DNA of 64,000 nt from Lachnospiraceae bacterium (GCA_017416505.1 JAFQCI010000025.1:1-64000), one strand, 5' to 3'. Numbered from the stretch's first letter, positions 7,733-16,718 are shown. A program made the numbers and translations. The notes: generated from the letters alone by a model not told the origin.

Positions 7733-9313
7733 ATGTTAAAGATAAGAAAGTTTGTAATACTTACAACCATGGCGGCCGCTTTGTTTGGACTGACCGCGTG
7801 TTCTACAAAAGGTAACCAAAGCAGTAGCGGAACCCAGAATATAACAAAAGCAGGAACCTATGAATTTACCGGTGATATCGATGGAAGTATTGTGGTTGAT
7901 GCCGGGAAAGAGGATGAAGTTACACTGGTCTTGAATGGTGTAAATCTAACATCGGATGGGAACGATGCTGCCATAAAAATTTTGAAGGCGAAGAAGGTTA
8001 CGATTACCTTAGAAGATGGATCACAAAACACCATTGAGGATTCGGCAAAACGTAACACCAGTCAAACTTCCGACAGTGAAAATAGTGAAACGGATTTTGA
8101 TGCTGCCATTTATAGCAAAACAGATTTATATTTAAATGGAACTGGTGAATTAGTAGTTACAGGTAATTATGGGGATGGCATTGCCGGGAAAGATAGTGTG
8201 TATATAGAGGAAGGAACCTATAAGATTCAGGCTGCAAAGCATGGTATTATGGGAAAAGACTATTTGGAAATACAGGGAGGAAATTTTGAAATCAATTGCG
8301 AGCAGGATTCCTTCCATAGCAATGGGGATTTTGTAATTCAAAAGGGAAGTTTTTTGGTTGATTGTGGGGATGATGCTTTTCATGCAGAAACAGCATTAAA
8401 GATTGAGGATGGTACCATTGACATTACTGCCTGTAATGAAGGTCTGGAAGGAGAGACTGTGACAATTACTGGAGGAGAAATAAGCATTGTTTCTTCTGAT
8501 GACGGTATCAATGCAGCTTCTTCCGAAGAAACTACGAATGCAGGAAATCAAAGGGAAAATCCTTTTGAGGCAAATGGTAATAATGCAATCCAAATTGATG
8601 GTGGAAATATTTATATTAATGCTGGGGGAGATGGAATAGACTCCAACGGTAATGTTGTAGTAACAGGTGGAACTATTAAAATCGATGGCTCTGAAAATGG
8701 AGGAAATGGAGCCTTGGATTATGGCGGAATCTTTGAGGTTTCCGGAGGAAGTGTCATTGCAGTAGGGGCTTCTGGTATGGCTCTTGGAATATCGGATACT
8801 TCTTCTGTATATGGAATTATGATGACCTGTGATACGCAGATTTCGGCGAATACTCCTATCATCTTAGAAGATGAACAGGGAGAAGTGCTTCAGTATACTC
8901 CGGCGAAAAAGTATAATAGTGTAGTCATTGCAGATGCTGGATTAGAACAAGGAAAAAGTTATACGTTAAAAATCGGAGATAATATTTCTGTTACCTTTAC
9001 CATTAGTAATACAATGACTTATTTGAATCAGAATGGAGTTACAGAAGGTCAGAATGGTATGAATGGAGAATGGGGAAAAGGAGGAAAAAGAGATGACTTC
9101 GATAAAACCCAGATACCGGGCAATATGACCCAGGAAGAATTACCAGAAGATATGGTAATTCCAGAAGGAATGGAGATGCCAGAGGGTATGGTAAAGCCGG
9201 ATGGAACGCAAAAACCTGAGAACATGGAGTTACCACAAGGAATGGAGATGCCGGAAGGTACTAATAAACAAGGGAATACGCAGCAATCGGAAAGTACACA
9301 GGAAAATCCGTAG
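7733..9313 (+). CDS. Cell-surface lipoprotein with carbohydrate-binding beta-helix (DUF4353/Cthe_2159 type)
   Basis: 526 aa. The N-terminal signal ends in a lipobox (FGLTACS, Cys near residue 22), so it is exported and lipid-anchored. Residues about 35-430 are built of repeated DGIDS/GGTI-type beta-rungs (GDGIAGKD, SFHSNGDF, DAFHAETA, DGINAASS, DGIDSNGN), the parallel beta-helix of the Cthe_2159 family, which binds acidic or cellulosic polysaccharide. The last ~75 residues are low complexity with a PEGM/PENM hexapeptide-like repeat, likely a wall-spanning tail. ATG 7733 is chosen for the signal peptide; CGGAGG lies 12 bases before. Third gene of the VTC cluster. Confidence 0.85.
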   Translation: MLKIRKFVILTTMAAALFGLTACSTKGNQSSSGTQNITKAGTYEFTGDIDGSIVVDAGKEDEVTLVLNGVNLTSDGNDAAIKILKAKKVTITLEDGSQNTIEDSAKRNTSQTSDSENSETDFDAAIYSKTDLYLNGTGELVVTGNYGDGIAGKDSVYIEEGTYKIQAAKHGIMGKDYLEIQGGNFEINCEQDSFHSNGDFVIQKGSFLVDCGDDAFHAETALKIEDGTIDITACNEGLEGETVTITGGEISIVSSDDGINAASSEETTNAGNQRENPFEANGNNAIQIDGGNIYINAGGDGIDSNGNVVVTGGTIKIDGSENGGNGALDYGGIFEVSGGSVIAVGASGMALGISDTSSVYGIMMTCDTQISANTPIILEDEQGEVLQYTPAKKYNSVVIADAGLEQGKSYTLKIGDNISVTFTISNTMTYLNQNGVTEGQNGMNGEWGKGGKRDDFDKTQIPGNMTQEELPEDMVIPEGMEMPEGMVKPDGTQKPENMELPQGMEMPEGTNKQGNTQQSESTQENP

Positions 9314-9374
9314 TCCTTTTATTGCATGATTTTAAGTTTTTATTATCTTTGGAATTTTTAAATGGATATGAAAT

Positions 9375-9424
9375 AGAGAATCTTTTCAAAATGCAAAAAG
9401 CAGTTTTGTAGGATTCTCTTTTTA
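9375..9424 (+). terminator. Rho-independent terminator
   Basis: AGAGAATC (9375-9382) pairs with GATTCTCT (9412-9419) around an inner CAAAA/GTTTTG stem and is followed by a T-tract. It ends the VTC-DUF4956-lipoprotein operon. Confidence 0.8.
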
Positions 9425-9436
9425 CTTGTGACATTG

Positions 9437-9491
9437 CAGGAATAATTTACTGTACACTCGTACCTTGTGAACAGTAACAGGAATAATTTAC
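9437..9491 (+). repeat. MITE-like palindromic repeat, copy 3, with 14-nt flanking direct repeat
   Basis: The palindrome at 9446-9478 matches the family consensus (ACTGTACACTCG ... GTGAACAGTAAC). The 14-mer CAGGAATAATTTAC is present exactly at 9437-9450 and 9478-9491, overlapping the element ends, as expected from target duplication on insertion. With the boundary rule of copy 2 the duplication is nine bases (CAGGAATAA). Confidence 0.75.
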
Positions 9492-9516
9492 ATTCATATA
9501 TTTCGTGAAAAACTAT

Positions 9517-9546
9517 TTTACAACATACGTTGAAGTATGGTATGAT
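9517..9546 (+). promoter_or_regulatory. Promoter of the Hsp70 operon, with a possible operator
   Basis: TTTACA (9517-9522) and TATGAT (9541-9546) are 18 bases apart, 54 bases before the Hsp70 start. The spacer holds an inverted repeat CATAC-6-GTATG (9524-9539) that a repressor could occupy. No CIRCE heat-shock operator is seen. Confidence 0.6.
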
Positions 9547-9600
9547 ATATAGTATTGGAAAAAGTGAAAGAAAATATGGGGAAAGAAAGGTATAAGTAAA

Positions 9601-11295
9601 ATGATAGTAGGAATTGATTTAGGAACGACAAACAGTTTAGTTGCTTATTATACCGAAGAAGGACCAAAGATTATTCCGAATCGATTGGGAGAGCATCTTA
9701 CACCTTCTGTTATTAGTATAGATGAAGAGGACAGGCTATATATTGGAAAAACTGCAAAGGAAAGAATGTTATTATATCCTGATACCGCTGCCAGTGTATT
9801 TAAGAGGGACATGGGTAGTGATAAGGAATTCAAATTAGGAAATAAGACATTTAAGGCAGAAGAATTGTCTTCTTTTGTACTTCGTTCATTAAAAGAAGAT
9901 GCAGAGGAGTTTTTGGGAGAAGAAGTCACAGAGGCAGTTATCAGTGTACCGGCATATTTTAATGATGAAAGAAGAAAAGCAACAAAAAGAGCGGGTGAAT
10001 TGGCAGGTTTAAAGGTAGAACGAATTATTAGTGAGCCAACAGCTGCGGCTATTGCCTATGGGCTTTATCAGAGCAAAGAAAATGCGAAGTTTCTTGTGTT
10101 TGACTTAGGCGGCGGTACTTTCGATGTTTCTATTTTGGAATTGTTTGAAAATATTTTAGAAGTTCATGCAGTTGCGGGAGATAACTTCTTAGGTGGAGAA
10201 GACTTTACAGAGGTTATTGTTGATTTATTTTTCAATGAATTTAAGGAATTATCCAGAGAAACTCTTTCACAAAAAGAGTTAAAGCATATTAATAAGCAGG
10301 CTGAAAAGTGTAAATTTGGATTTGAAGACAGCAGAGTTTCGAAGATGAATTGTGTGATTCAGGATAAAAATTATGACTTTGAATTGTCTATTGATGCTTA
10401 TGAAAAGGCTTGTGAAGAACTGTTTGACCGTATGAAAGAACCGGTTAAGAAAAGTTTATCCGATGCTGGAGTAAAATTATCGGATATTGATAAAGTAGTT
10501 TTAGTTGGTGGTGCTACGAAATTAACTTTAGTGCGTAAATTTGTCAGCAGATTATTCCGTACCATGCCTGACTTAAATATTAATCCGGATGAGGCGGTAG
10601 CATTAGGTGCAGCCATTCAGGGTGCCATGAAGGAAAGAAAGGATTCCATTAGAGAAGTAATTCTTACGGATGTATGTCCTTTTACCTTAGGAACAGAAGT
10701 GGTAGTTCAAAATGATGCAGACCGTTACGAAGATGGACATTTTTGCCCGATTATCGAAAGAAATACGATTATACCTGCAAGTAGAACAGAGCGGGTATAT
10801 ACGGCACATGATTACCAGCCAAAGATTAGGGTAAAGGTATTACAGGGTGAAAGCCGTTATGCGAAAAATAACTTATTCTTGGGAGAATTAAATATTGATG
10901 TTCCAAAGAAAAAGGCAGGGGAGGTAGCCATTGATATTACCTATACTTATGACATTAATTCTTTATTAGAAGTAGAAGTAAAGGTAGTTGGAACAGATAC
11001 TAAGATTACGCAGATAATTAAGAATCAATATACAAAAATGACAGAGGATGAAATTAAGAAGCGTTTCGAGGAACTTTCTTATTTGAAGATTCATCCAAGG
11101 GAACAGGAAGAAAATAAATTATTACTGCTTCGTGGAGAACGTTTGTATGAAGAGAATTTAGGTGAAGAAAGAAAGATTATTGAACACCATATTATGAAAT
11201 TTGAATCTGTACTAGATACTCATGACCAGAAGAGAATTAATAAGCAAAGGGATGAATTTAAAGAATTTTTGGATAGCTACGAAGATTTTAATTAA
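9601..11295 (+). CDS. Hsp70 family chaperone, HscC-like
   Basis: 564 aa, shorter than DnaK (~610) and close to E. coli HscC. All ATPase motifs are intact: GIDLGTTNS (residues 4-12), SVPAYFNDERRKATKRAG, EPTAAAIAYG, FDLGGGTFDVS and VLVGGATKLTLVRKF. The substrate-binding beta domain is present; the helical lid is short and lacks the DnaK-type acidic EEVD-like tail. No dnaJ or grpE gene is nearby, and the true dnaK locus is presumably elsewhere. It has its own promoter. A terminator lies between it and the next gene, but only 26 bases then remain before that start codon, so the downstream genes are probably reached by read-through. Confidence 0.9.
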   Translation: MIVGIDLGTTNSLVAYYTEEGPKIIPNRLGEHLTPSVISIDEEDRLYIGKTAKERMLLYPDTAASVFKRDMGSDKEFKLGNKTFKAEELSSFVLRSLKEDAEEFLGEEVTEAVISVPAYFNDERRKATKRAGELAGLKVERIISEPTAAAIAYGLYQSKENAKFLVFDLGGGTFDVSILELFENILEVHAVAGDNFLGGEDFTEVIVDLFFNEFKELSRETLSQKELKHINKQAEKCKFGFEDSRVSKMNCVIQDKNYDFELSIDAYEKACEELFDRMKEPVKKSLSDAGVKLSDIDKVVLVGGATKLTLVRKFVSRLFRTMPDLNINPDEAVALGAAIQGAMKERKDSIREVILTDVCPFTLGTEVVVQNDADRYEDGHFCPIIERNTIIPASRTERVYTAHDYQPKIRVKVLQGESRYAKNNLFLGELNIDVPKKKAGEVAIDITYTYDINSLLEVEVKVVGTDTKITQIIKNQYTKMTEDEIKKRFEELSYLKIHPREQEENKLLLLRGERLYEENLGEERKIIEHHIMKFESVLDTHDQKRINKQRDEFKEFLDSYEDFN

Positions 11296-11302
11296 AAATA
11301 GA

Positions 11303-11344
11303 CCAGACAGAAGGAAAATATGTTTTCGCTGTCTGGCTTTTTTT
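11303..11344 (+). terminator. Terminator or attenuator after the Hsp70 gene
   Basis: CCAGACAG (11303-11310) pairs with CTGTCTGG (11329-11336), followed by a run of seven T. Because the next gene starts 27 bases later without a recognisable promoter, it may act as a partial terminator setting the ratio of chaperone to downstream proteins. Confidence 0.8.
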
Positions 11345-11370
11345 GAAAAAGAGAAAGGTGGATAATATAA

Positions 11371-13242
11371 ATGAAATCTAATATATCATATGAAGCAATC
11401 ACTTGGTATATAACTTTAGGAACGGGGATATTGTTCTTTTTAGCCGGAATTATATATCTTCTTTTGCAAAAAAGATTAAAAGAACACCATTTTATTAAGG
11501 CGGCCTGTTTGGAATTTATGGCAGAATGGATATTGATTTTACCGAATCAGTTATTTAATGAAATTCTCTATACCAATGATGCACTTTATATAGCGGAAAG
11601 TATTTGTACATCGTTTGTCAAAACCTTTAATATGTATTTGGGTGGTGGATATGAGAGATATACTTATACGGATAATCAGGTGTTTACAAGTGTATATTCC
11701 ATAGTGAGCATACTTGTATATATGGCTTTATTTGTATTTGTAACCGGCTTTTTGGTAACTTTCATGGATGGATTTGCACAACAGTTTGCAATGAAAAAAA
11801 GAGCCACCAGAAAGCAGTATATTTTTGCTGAATGTAATGAAAAAGCATTATCCATTGCCAAGAGTATTCCGAAAACGGGAAAGAAAAGCATTATTTTTGT
11901 GTATGAAGGGAAGCTGGACGAACCGGTGAAGGAAAAGATTCAGGAAATGGACGGATGCTATGTTGCTCTTTCTCTTACCCAGGTGGTAAAAAAGTTAAAC
12001 CGCAAGGCAAAAGAAATGGAATTGTTTTTGTTTGGCGAAAATGAAAAGGATAATATTCTTCGTTTAGGTGAAATAAGCAATGAAGGTTTATTGCAAAGTG
12101 GATGTAAAAAGAAAATCTATGTAGAGATACAGGATACGCCATGGAGTCTGTATGATGATTTCGTAGAAAAACTTAAAAATGGAGAACAGGAACAGACGGT
12201 AGTAAATTATATCAGAATAGAAGAAAATTATGTGTACAATCATCTTTTAAGCTGTTCTATTTTTGAAAAAGCCGTTGAAAATCCGGCAGAAAAGTGTAAA
12301 GATATCAATGTTTTGTTGATTGGTATGAACACAAGAAATTTTGAATTCTTGAAGGCTGTTTTACATCTGGGTCAGATGCCGGGGTATCATTTGAATATTA
12401 TGGTGCTGGATACAGGTGCAAATAGGGAACTGCTTTGGAAGAAAATGCCGGAAGTAAAGGATAGTTGTAAGGTTGTTGGAGATGCATGGTATTCTATCAT
12501 ATACAAAGAAAATGTATCATTGGATACTTGTGCATTAGAAACGATTGTAAAAGAAGAATTTATAGATTTTAGCTGGGCATATGTGGGGATGGAGGATGAG
12601 CTGAAGAGTATCGGTATTGCCATGAGACTGAACGGAGTTAAGTACAGAGCAGGACAAAAAAATGGATATATCATTCAGGTAAATGTTGAGAAAAAGGAAT
12701 TTTTGGATAATTATAATTCTGCTATGATGAAAAATATTGTACCAAGTGGAATGTTTTCTGAGATATATCACTATGATTTTGTTACCATGTCTGCCATCGA
12801 AAAGTGTTCCGCTGCAATTCATGAGGTTCGTAATCAAGAAAGAAAAAAAAATGATCCAAATTCGAATATTAAGAGCTGGGTAGCATATTGTAACAATGAA
12901 TACAACAGACATTCTGTTTATGCAAGGACACTTGCGTTAAAGTACAAAGTGGATTTGATTGAACAGAATTATGACTCGGATTATAGTCTGGTAAGCAAAG
13001 ACAGAACCTGGAAAATATATGAACATATGCGGTGGAATATGTATACACGAACCATGGGATATCAAGTGGCATCTAAGGAGATGATGGATGCTCTTGGTAA
13101 ATTGGACAGGGACGCTAGAAGCATTGCTATGATACATAAGGATTTGATTTTGTTTGAGGAACTTTCTAAAGAAGAACAGGATAAGGACGGCATTGTGCTG
13201 ACACCTGAGATTGTAGCAGAATTAAAGAAGTTGGGAAGATAA
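11371..13242 (+). CDS. Membrane protein with two Rossmann-like (TrkA-N-like) domains and a C-terminal RyR-like domain
   Basis: 623 aa. Hydrophobic helices lie at about 10-32 and 108-132, with a possible third near 50-62. A Rossmann-like unit follows at about 148-280 (KQYIFAECNEKALSIAKSIP...SIIFVYEG) and a second at about 311-430 (INVLLIGMNTRNFEFLKAV...NIMVLDTGA), resembling the TrkA-N/RCK layout. Residues about 546-606 (IYEHMRWNMYTRTMGY ... MIHKDLILFEEL ... EEQDKD) match the pattern of bacterial RyR domains (EH-RW-----GW ... HP-LVP-EEL ... EKD). RyR domains are known from nucleotide-sensing conflict systems, often with TIR effectors, and a TIR gene follows ten bases later. The glycine motifs are degenerate. 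Family assignment is by motif reading only. Confidence 0.65.
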   Translation: MKSNISYEAITWYITLGTGILFFLAGIIYLLLQKRLKEHHFIKAACLEFMAEWILILPNQLFNEILYTNDALYIAESICTSFVKTFNMYLGGGYERYTYTDNQVFTSVYSIVSILVYMALFVFVTGFLVTFMDGFAQQFAMKKRATRKQYIFAECNEKALSIAKSIPKTGKKSIIFVYEGKLDEPVKEKIQEMDGCYVALSLTQVVKKLNRKAKEMELFLFGENEKDNILRLGEISNEGLLQSGCKKKIYVEIQDTPWSLYDDFVEKLKNGEQEQTVVNYIRIEENYVYNHLLSCSIFEKAVENPAEKCKDINVLLIGMNTRNFEFLKAVLHLGQMPGYHLNIMVLDTGANRELLWKKMPEVKDSCKVVGDAWYSIIYKENVSLDTCALETIVKEEFIDFSWAYVGMEDELKSIGIAMRLNGVKYRAGQKNGYIIQVNVEKKEFLDNYNSAMMKNIVPSGMFSEIYHYDFVTMSAIEKCSAAIHEVRNQERKKNDPNSNIKSWVAYCNNEYNRHSVYARTLALKYKVDLIEQNYDSDYSLVSKDRTWKIYEHMRWNMYTRTMGYQVASKEMMDALGKLDRDARSIAMIHKDLILFEELSKEEQDKDGIVLTPEIVAELKKLGR

Positions 13243-13252
13243 GGAGAAGAAA

Positions 13253-15523
13253 ATGAATTATGATAATTTTGAAATAATGAATCATCCCATGAAACAAAAC
13301 GGAATGCAGATTAGAAATACAGAGCGGGTATATATGTGTGGACACTTGGGTGAGAAAAAAGCAATGGAGGACATAGGAACGATCATCCAGGATATGTATG
13401 TTGCAGATATATGGATTTCAAAAGGAGGGGAGGAATCCTTTGATGAGGAAGAATTAGAGGTTATTCTAAAAGAGATGAATTTAATCGTTGTTTTAATCAG
13501 CAATGTTTTTCTGAGTGAAAATTGTGCTGTAGGCAGTCGTGTACTAACTGCTGCTAAAAATATAGGGATACCTATCCTTCCAATCAAGATGGAGGAGGGA
13601 ATTGGAAGGAATTTTACAGAAATTTATGGCTCTTTGCATATGATAAATTATTGTAGTCAGAACTTCTATAACGAATTAAAAACGCATATCGAAAATTATA
13701 TTGATTTATACTATCCTGTGGGTAATACAGATGTTTCTAAAGAGAATCTGTTCCGGTTTAAGATATTTATATCCTACCGGAAAAAAGATTTATTATATCT
13801 AAAAAAAATATTGAATGTGATACGGCAATGGGATGAGCATATTGATACATCAGTTTGGTATGACGAAGCGTTGATTCCTGGTGAAAATTATAATGAACAG
13901 ATAAAAAAGCAGTTGCAGGAGGCTGATTTGGTTCTTCTTATTGTCACTCCTAACCTTTTAGAAGTGGGGAATTATGTAATGCAACACGAGTACCCTGATG
14001 CGGTGGGGTATGGGAAAAAAATTATTCCAGTGGTAATGAAAGAGACAGATAATATGGAGTTATCTCGGTATTATCCACAGATTTCAGATTTTATTTCTGG
14101 TGAAAATACAACTTTTTTGCGAGAGAGGATATATGAAATTCGAAAAAATTACGTGGAAGAGAGTGGAGAACTGTCAGCAAATACTTTATATAACCTTACA
14201 CTTAGTTATGCTTCCGGGCTTAAAACTGTGAGAGATAAAAATATGGCAGAAAAGTGCCAGCAGATGGCAGCTGAAAGAGGTAATTTATGGGCGAGAGCCA
14301 GACTTGGGAGAATCATGTGTGAGCGTGGTCAGATGAAGGAAGCACTTTGGTGGATGGAACAGGCTTTTGACGGTCTTTACATGATGGTTATGAAAGGTGA
14401 TACGGATGAAAAAATGGTGTTTTCTATCCAGTCGACTTTGGGTAAACTTTTTCACGAAATGTTTCCTGTATATATGAGAAATAGTCAGTATAATGAAGCA
14501 ATGGATTTTATTGTTAAAGTGTGGAAAATGCTTGATTATACAAGAGAATACGGTATGGTTGGTTCGACAGAATTGAACTACCATGTATTGATGCTATCTA
14601 TGGGCATGGTTTATTTTCATGTGGGAAACCTTGAAAAAGCGGATGATTTGTTAGCTCAGGCAGAGAAAGGTCTGAATGGTTGGAAAGATGCTGTACCGAG
14701 TGCATCCGCACATGCAAGATTGGTTGATTTGTATACATACCGGGGAAGAATTCTTCTGTTTATGATTCGTTATGGATATGTACATGCGGTGAATGTATTG
14801 GAAGAAGCGAGAAGGTATTTGGAAATCGCCATGGAAGAGATGATTTTGATGTCTGAAGTTTTGATGACAGATTCTCAAATGGAGCCGATGGTTCAAATTT
14901 TAGAAGCATATCATAAGTTGAGTAGTTATTATGCGTATTTTTGTCCGAATTTTGGTGGGTTGGATGTGATATTACAAAAAGAGACTGAGTTTATCAATTA
15001 TTTCTCACTTCATGCTGAGGCGGAAGCGATATTTTTACAGCACAATGATTTTCCTATTGATTTGCAATTTGAAAATTTACAGCAAATGAAAGATAAACTT
15101 GATATTAATACGTTGTGGCATGAGATTTTTGTTTCGCAGGAAGAACTAAGGAATCTTTTCTCTTTTTCGGGTGGATTTATTCCTGAAGGGGAGTTTGGGG
15201 AAGTGGAAGAACAATCAGTAGCATCTGCGTATAAATGTCCTGTGTGTCAAAAGCGTATGTATAAGACGGTATTTCCGGAAGGAAAGGATCCTGTTCTTTA
15301 TTTAGGACTTGATAAAATGAAATCTTTTTCTCCTGCCAGGGTATTTATGTGTCCGTGTGGTCGGATTTATGCTACACGCAAAGGATGTAAGCTGGTGGAT
15401 GGACCAGTTCATAGTGCCACACTTGTTGGAGATAAAACCAATTCTATGGGAATAACTTTATTTAATATATGGTGGGAATACTTTAATTCTATAGGAAGTC
15501 TCACAGCACGTAGGCGTGAGTAA
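13253..15523 (+). CDS. Tandem TIR-domain protein with TPR/Sel1-like repeats and C-terminal zinc ribbon
   Basis: 756 aa. The first TIR-like unit is at about 24-150 (RVYMCGHLGEKK ... LIVVLISNVFLSENC ... IPILPIKME) and lacks the catalytic glutamate. The second, at about 168-290, is canonical (FKIFISYRKKD, WYDEALIPGENYNEQIKKQL, ADLVLLIVTPN, IIPVVMKE), with E246 at the NADase glutamate position. Residues about 310-600 are helical repeats of TPR/Sel1 type. A zinc ribbon follows: CPVC (662/665) and CPC (700/702). TIR domains either cleave NAD or scaffold signalling; here the repeats would sense or bind partners. Encoded ten bases after the RyR-type protein, so the two very likely work together. Confidence 0.8.
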   Translation: MNYDNFEIMNHPMKQNGMQIRNTERVYMCGHLGEKKAMEDIGTIIQDMYVADIWISKGGEESFDEEELEVILKEMNLIVVLISNVFLSENCAVGSRVLTAAKNIGIPILPIKMEEGIGRNFTEIYGSLHMINYCSQNFYNELKTHIENYIDLYYPVGNTDVSKENLFRFKIFISYRKKDLLYLKKILNVIRQWDEHIDTSVWYDEALIPGENYNEQIKKQLQEADLVLLIVTPNLLEVGNYVMQHEYPDAVGYGKKIIPVVMKETDNMELSRYYPQISDFISGENTTFLRERIYEIRKNYVEESGELSANTLYNLTLSYASGLKTVRDKNMAEKCQQMAAERGNLWARARLGRIMCERGQMKEALWWMEQAFDGLYMMVMKGDTDEKMVFSIQSTLGKLFHEMFPVYMRNSQYNEAMDFIVKVWKMLDYTREYGMVGSTELNYHVLMLSMGMVYFHVGNLEKADDLLAQAEKGLNGWKDAVPSASAHARLVDLYTYRGRILLFMIRYGYVHAVNVLEEARRYLEIAMEEMILMSEVLMTDSQMEPMVQILEAYHKLSSYYAYFCPNFGGLDVILQKETEFINYFSLHAEAEAIFLQHNDFPIDLQFENLQQMKDKLDINTLWHEIFVSQEELRNLFSFSGGFIPEGEFGEVEEQSVASAYKCPVCQKRMYKTVFPEGKDPVLYLGLDKMKSFSPARVFMCPCGRIYATRKGCKLVDGPVHSATLVGDKTNSMGITLFNIWWEYFNSIGSLTARRRE

Positions 15524-15620
15524 AGATAAAAGTGGTAAATCGGAGAGCATGATTTAACCGGAAAAAGATAATTATTCATAAATAAAATAAAGACTGGATA
15601 TACTAAATTTATAATAGCAA

Positions 15621-15676
15621 AAAATCTATTTCTTTCTCACTTCGTGTATGAAGCAGATATAAGAAATAGATTTTTT
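15621..15676. terminator. Bidirectional terminator between convergent genes
   Basis: AAAATCTATTTCTT (15621-15634) pairs with AAGAAATAGATTTT (15661-15674), with A-runs on one side and T-runs on the other, so it can end both the TIR operon and the minus-strand sseB-like transcript. The rest of 15524-15717 shows no gene. Confidence 0.8.
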
Positions 15677-15717
15677 ATTTTATAATGTAGCCTTGAATAA
15701 TTGAGGTTTAAAATATA

Positions 15718-16710
15718 TTATTCTTTGGAATCTCCCAGTTCCTTAAAGGCATCTACTGTCAATACCATATTTACGCCAAAAGGATTGATTACAAATCCAG
15801 CAATATTTTTAATGTCCATATTCTTTAATGTTTCATATGGATAAATTGCTGTAGTGTATTTGCCGATGTCCAAGGTACCTAAATTGTATTCATTAATATC
15901 TGTATACAATGGTATGTAATTTCCCATATCTTCCTGGGTTAATACCGGAAACTGTACATGGACTCCTTTTGGTAGGGTGGAACTGTCTTGTGACTGTTCT
16001 AATGCTTGCTTATCTACAATAACAGGAGTTAAGAATTTGGCAGTTTTAATAATTTGACATATCTTAGATTCTGTTACTTTAATAAAACGAGGGTCTACTT
16101 TTCTTTTCTGTGACTGAGCATATAATTGACAGTAATTTAATAAATAATACTGTAATTCAGGATTAATGACAGGAGCAATAGCGCCTTCTTTTGTAACCGG
16201 CTCAGGGTCAGGAATAAAGTCTGTCTTTTTAAATTGAATACTAATTTCTCCGTTATCAAGGATAATAAGAGAAACTCCAATACGATAAAGATTTGCACAA
16301 AACAGAACAAAATCCTCGGTATCCATAGCTTTTACAGTAAGAGAAATTCCTTCGTTTTCTTCCATATAGGTGACACAATTATTAGCAAAACCTTCCTCAG
16401 AGAAAATCCAGGCACCATACTGGCTTACAAATGGATGGTTGGTAGCTGTTGAATATACCGTATAAATGACATCGGTATTCTTCACAATAGAAACGATGTT
16501 TTTATAGAACATTTTCTCTCTGGCTTCAAAATAAGCATATTCTTTATCGGTTTCTTTGTGTTTTCCTTTGCAGTGAACTGTAGTAAAATGTGCGAATAAT
16601 AATTCCTGAATGTTGCATTTTGACAGTTCTTCCGGATTAATATCAAATACCATCTGGCTGATTTCTTTTCTTCGTTCTTCGGATAGTCTTCCTTTTTCGA
16701 TGTTTTCCAT
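15718..16710 (-). CDS. SseB-like domain protein
   Basis: 330 aa, soluble, no signal peptide. The C-terminal ~130 residues (AKFLTPVIVDK ... VQFPVLTQEDMGNYIPLYTDINEY ... YPYETLKNM ... GFVINPFGVNMVLT) fit the SseB N-terminal-domain family, which in enhanced-serine-sensitivity and T3SS-associated proteins forms an alpha/beta fold of unclear role. The N-terminal ~190 residues are not recognised. Encoded eight bases downstream of the PilZ gene on the same strand and likely co-transcribed. Function unknown. Confidence 0.75.
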   Translation of the reverse strand: MENIEKGRLSEERRKEISQMVFDINPEELSKCNIQELLFAHFTTVHCKGKHKETDKEYAYFEAREKMFYKNIVSIVKNTDVIYTVYSTATNHPFVSQYGAWIFSEEGFANNCVTYMEENEGISLTVKAMDTEDFVLFCANLYRIGVSLIILDNGEISIQFKKTDFIPDPEPVTKEGAIAPVINPELQYYLLNYCQLYAQSQKRKVDPRFIKVTESKICQIIKTAKFLTPVIVDKQALEQSQDSSTLPKGVHVQFPVLTQEDMGNYIPLYTDINEYNLGTLDIGKYTTAIYPYETLKNMDIKNIAGFVINPFGVNMVLTVDAFKELGDSKE

Positions 16711-16718
16711 AATAAAAA

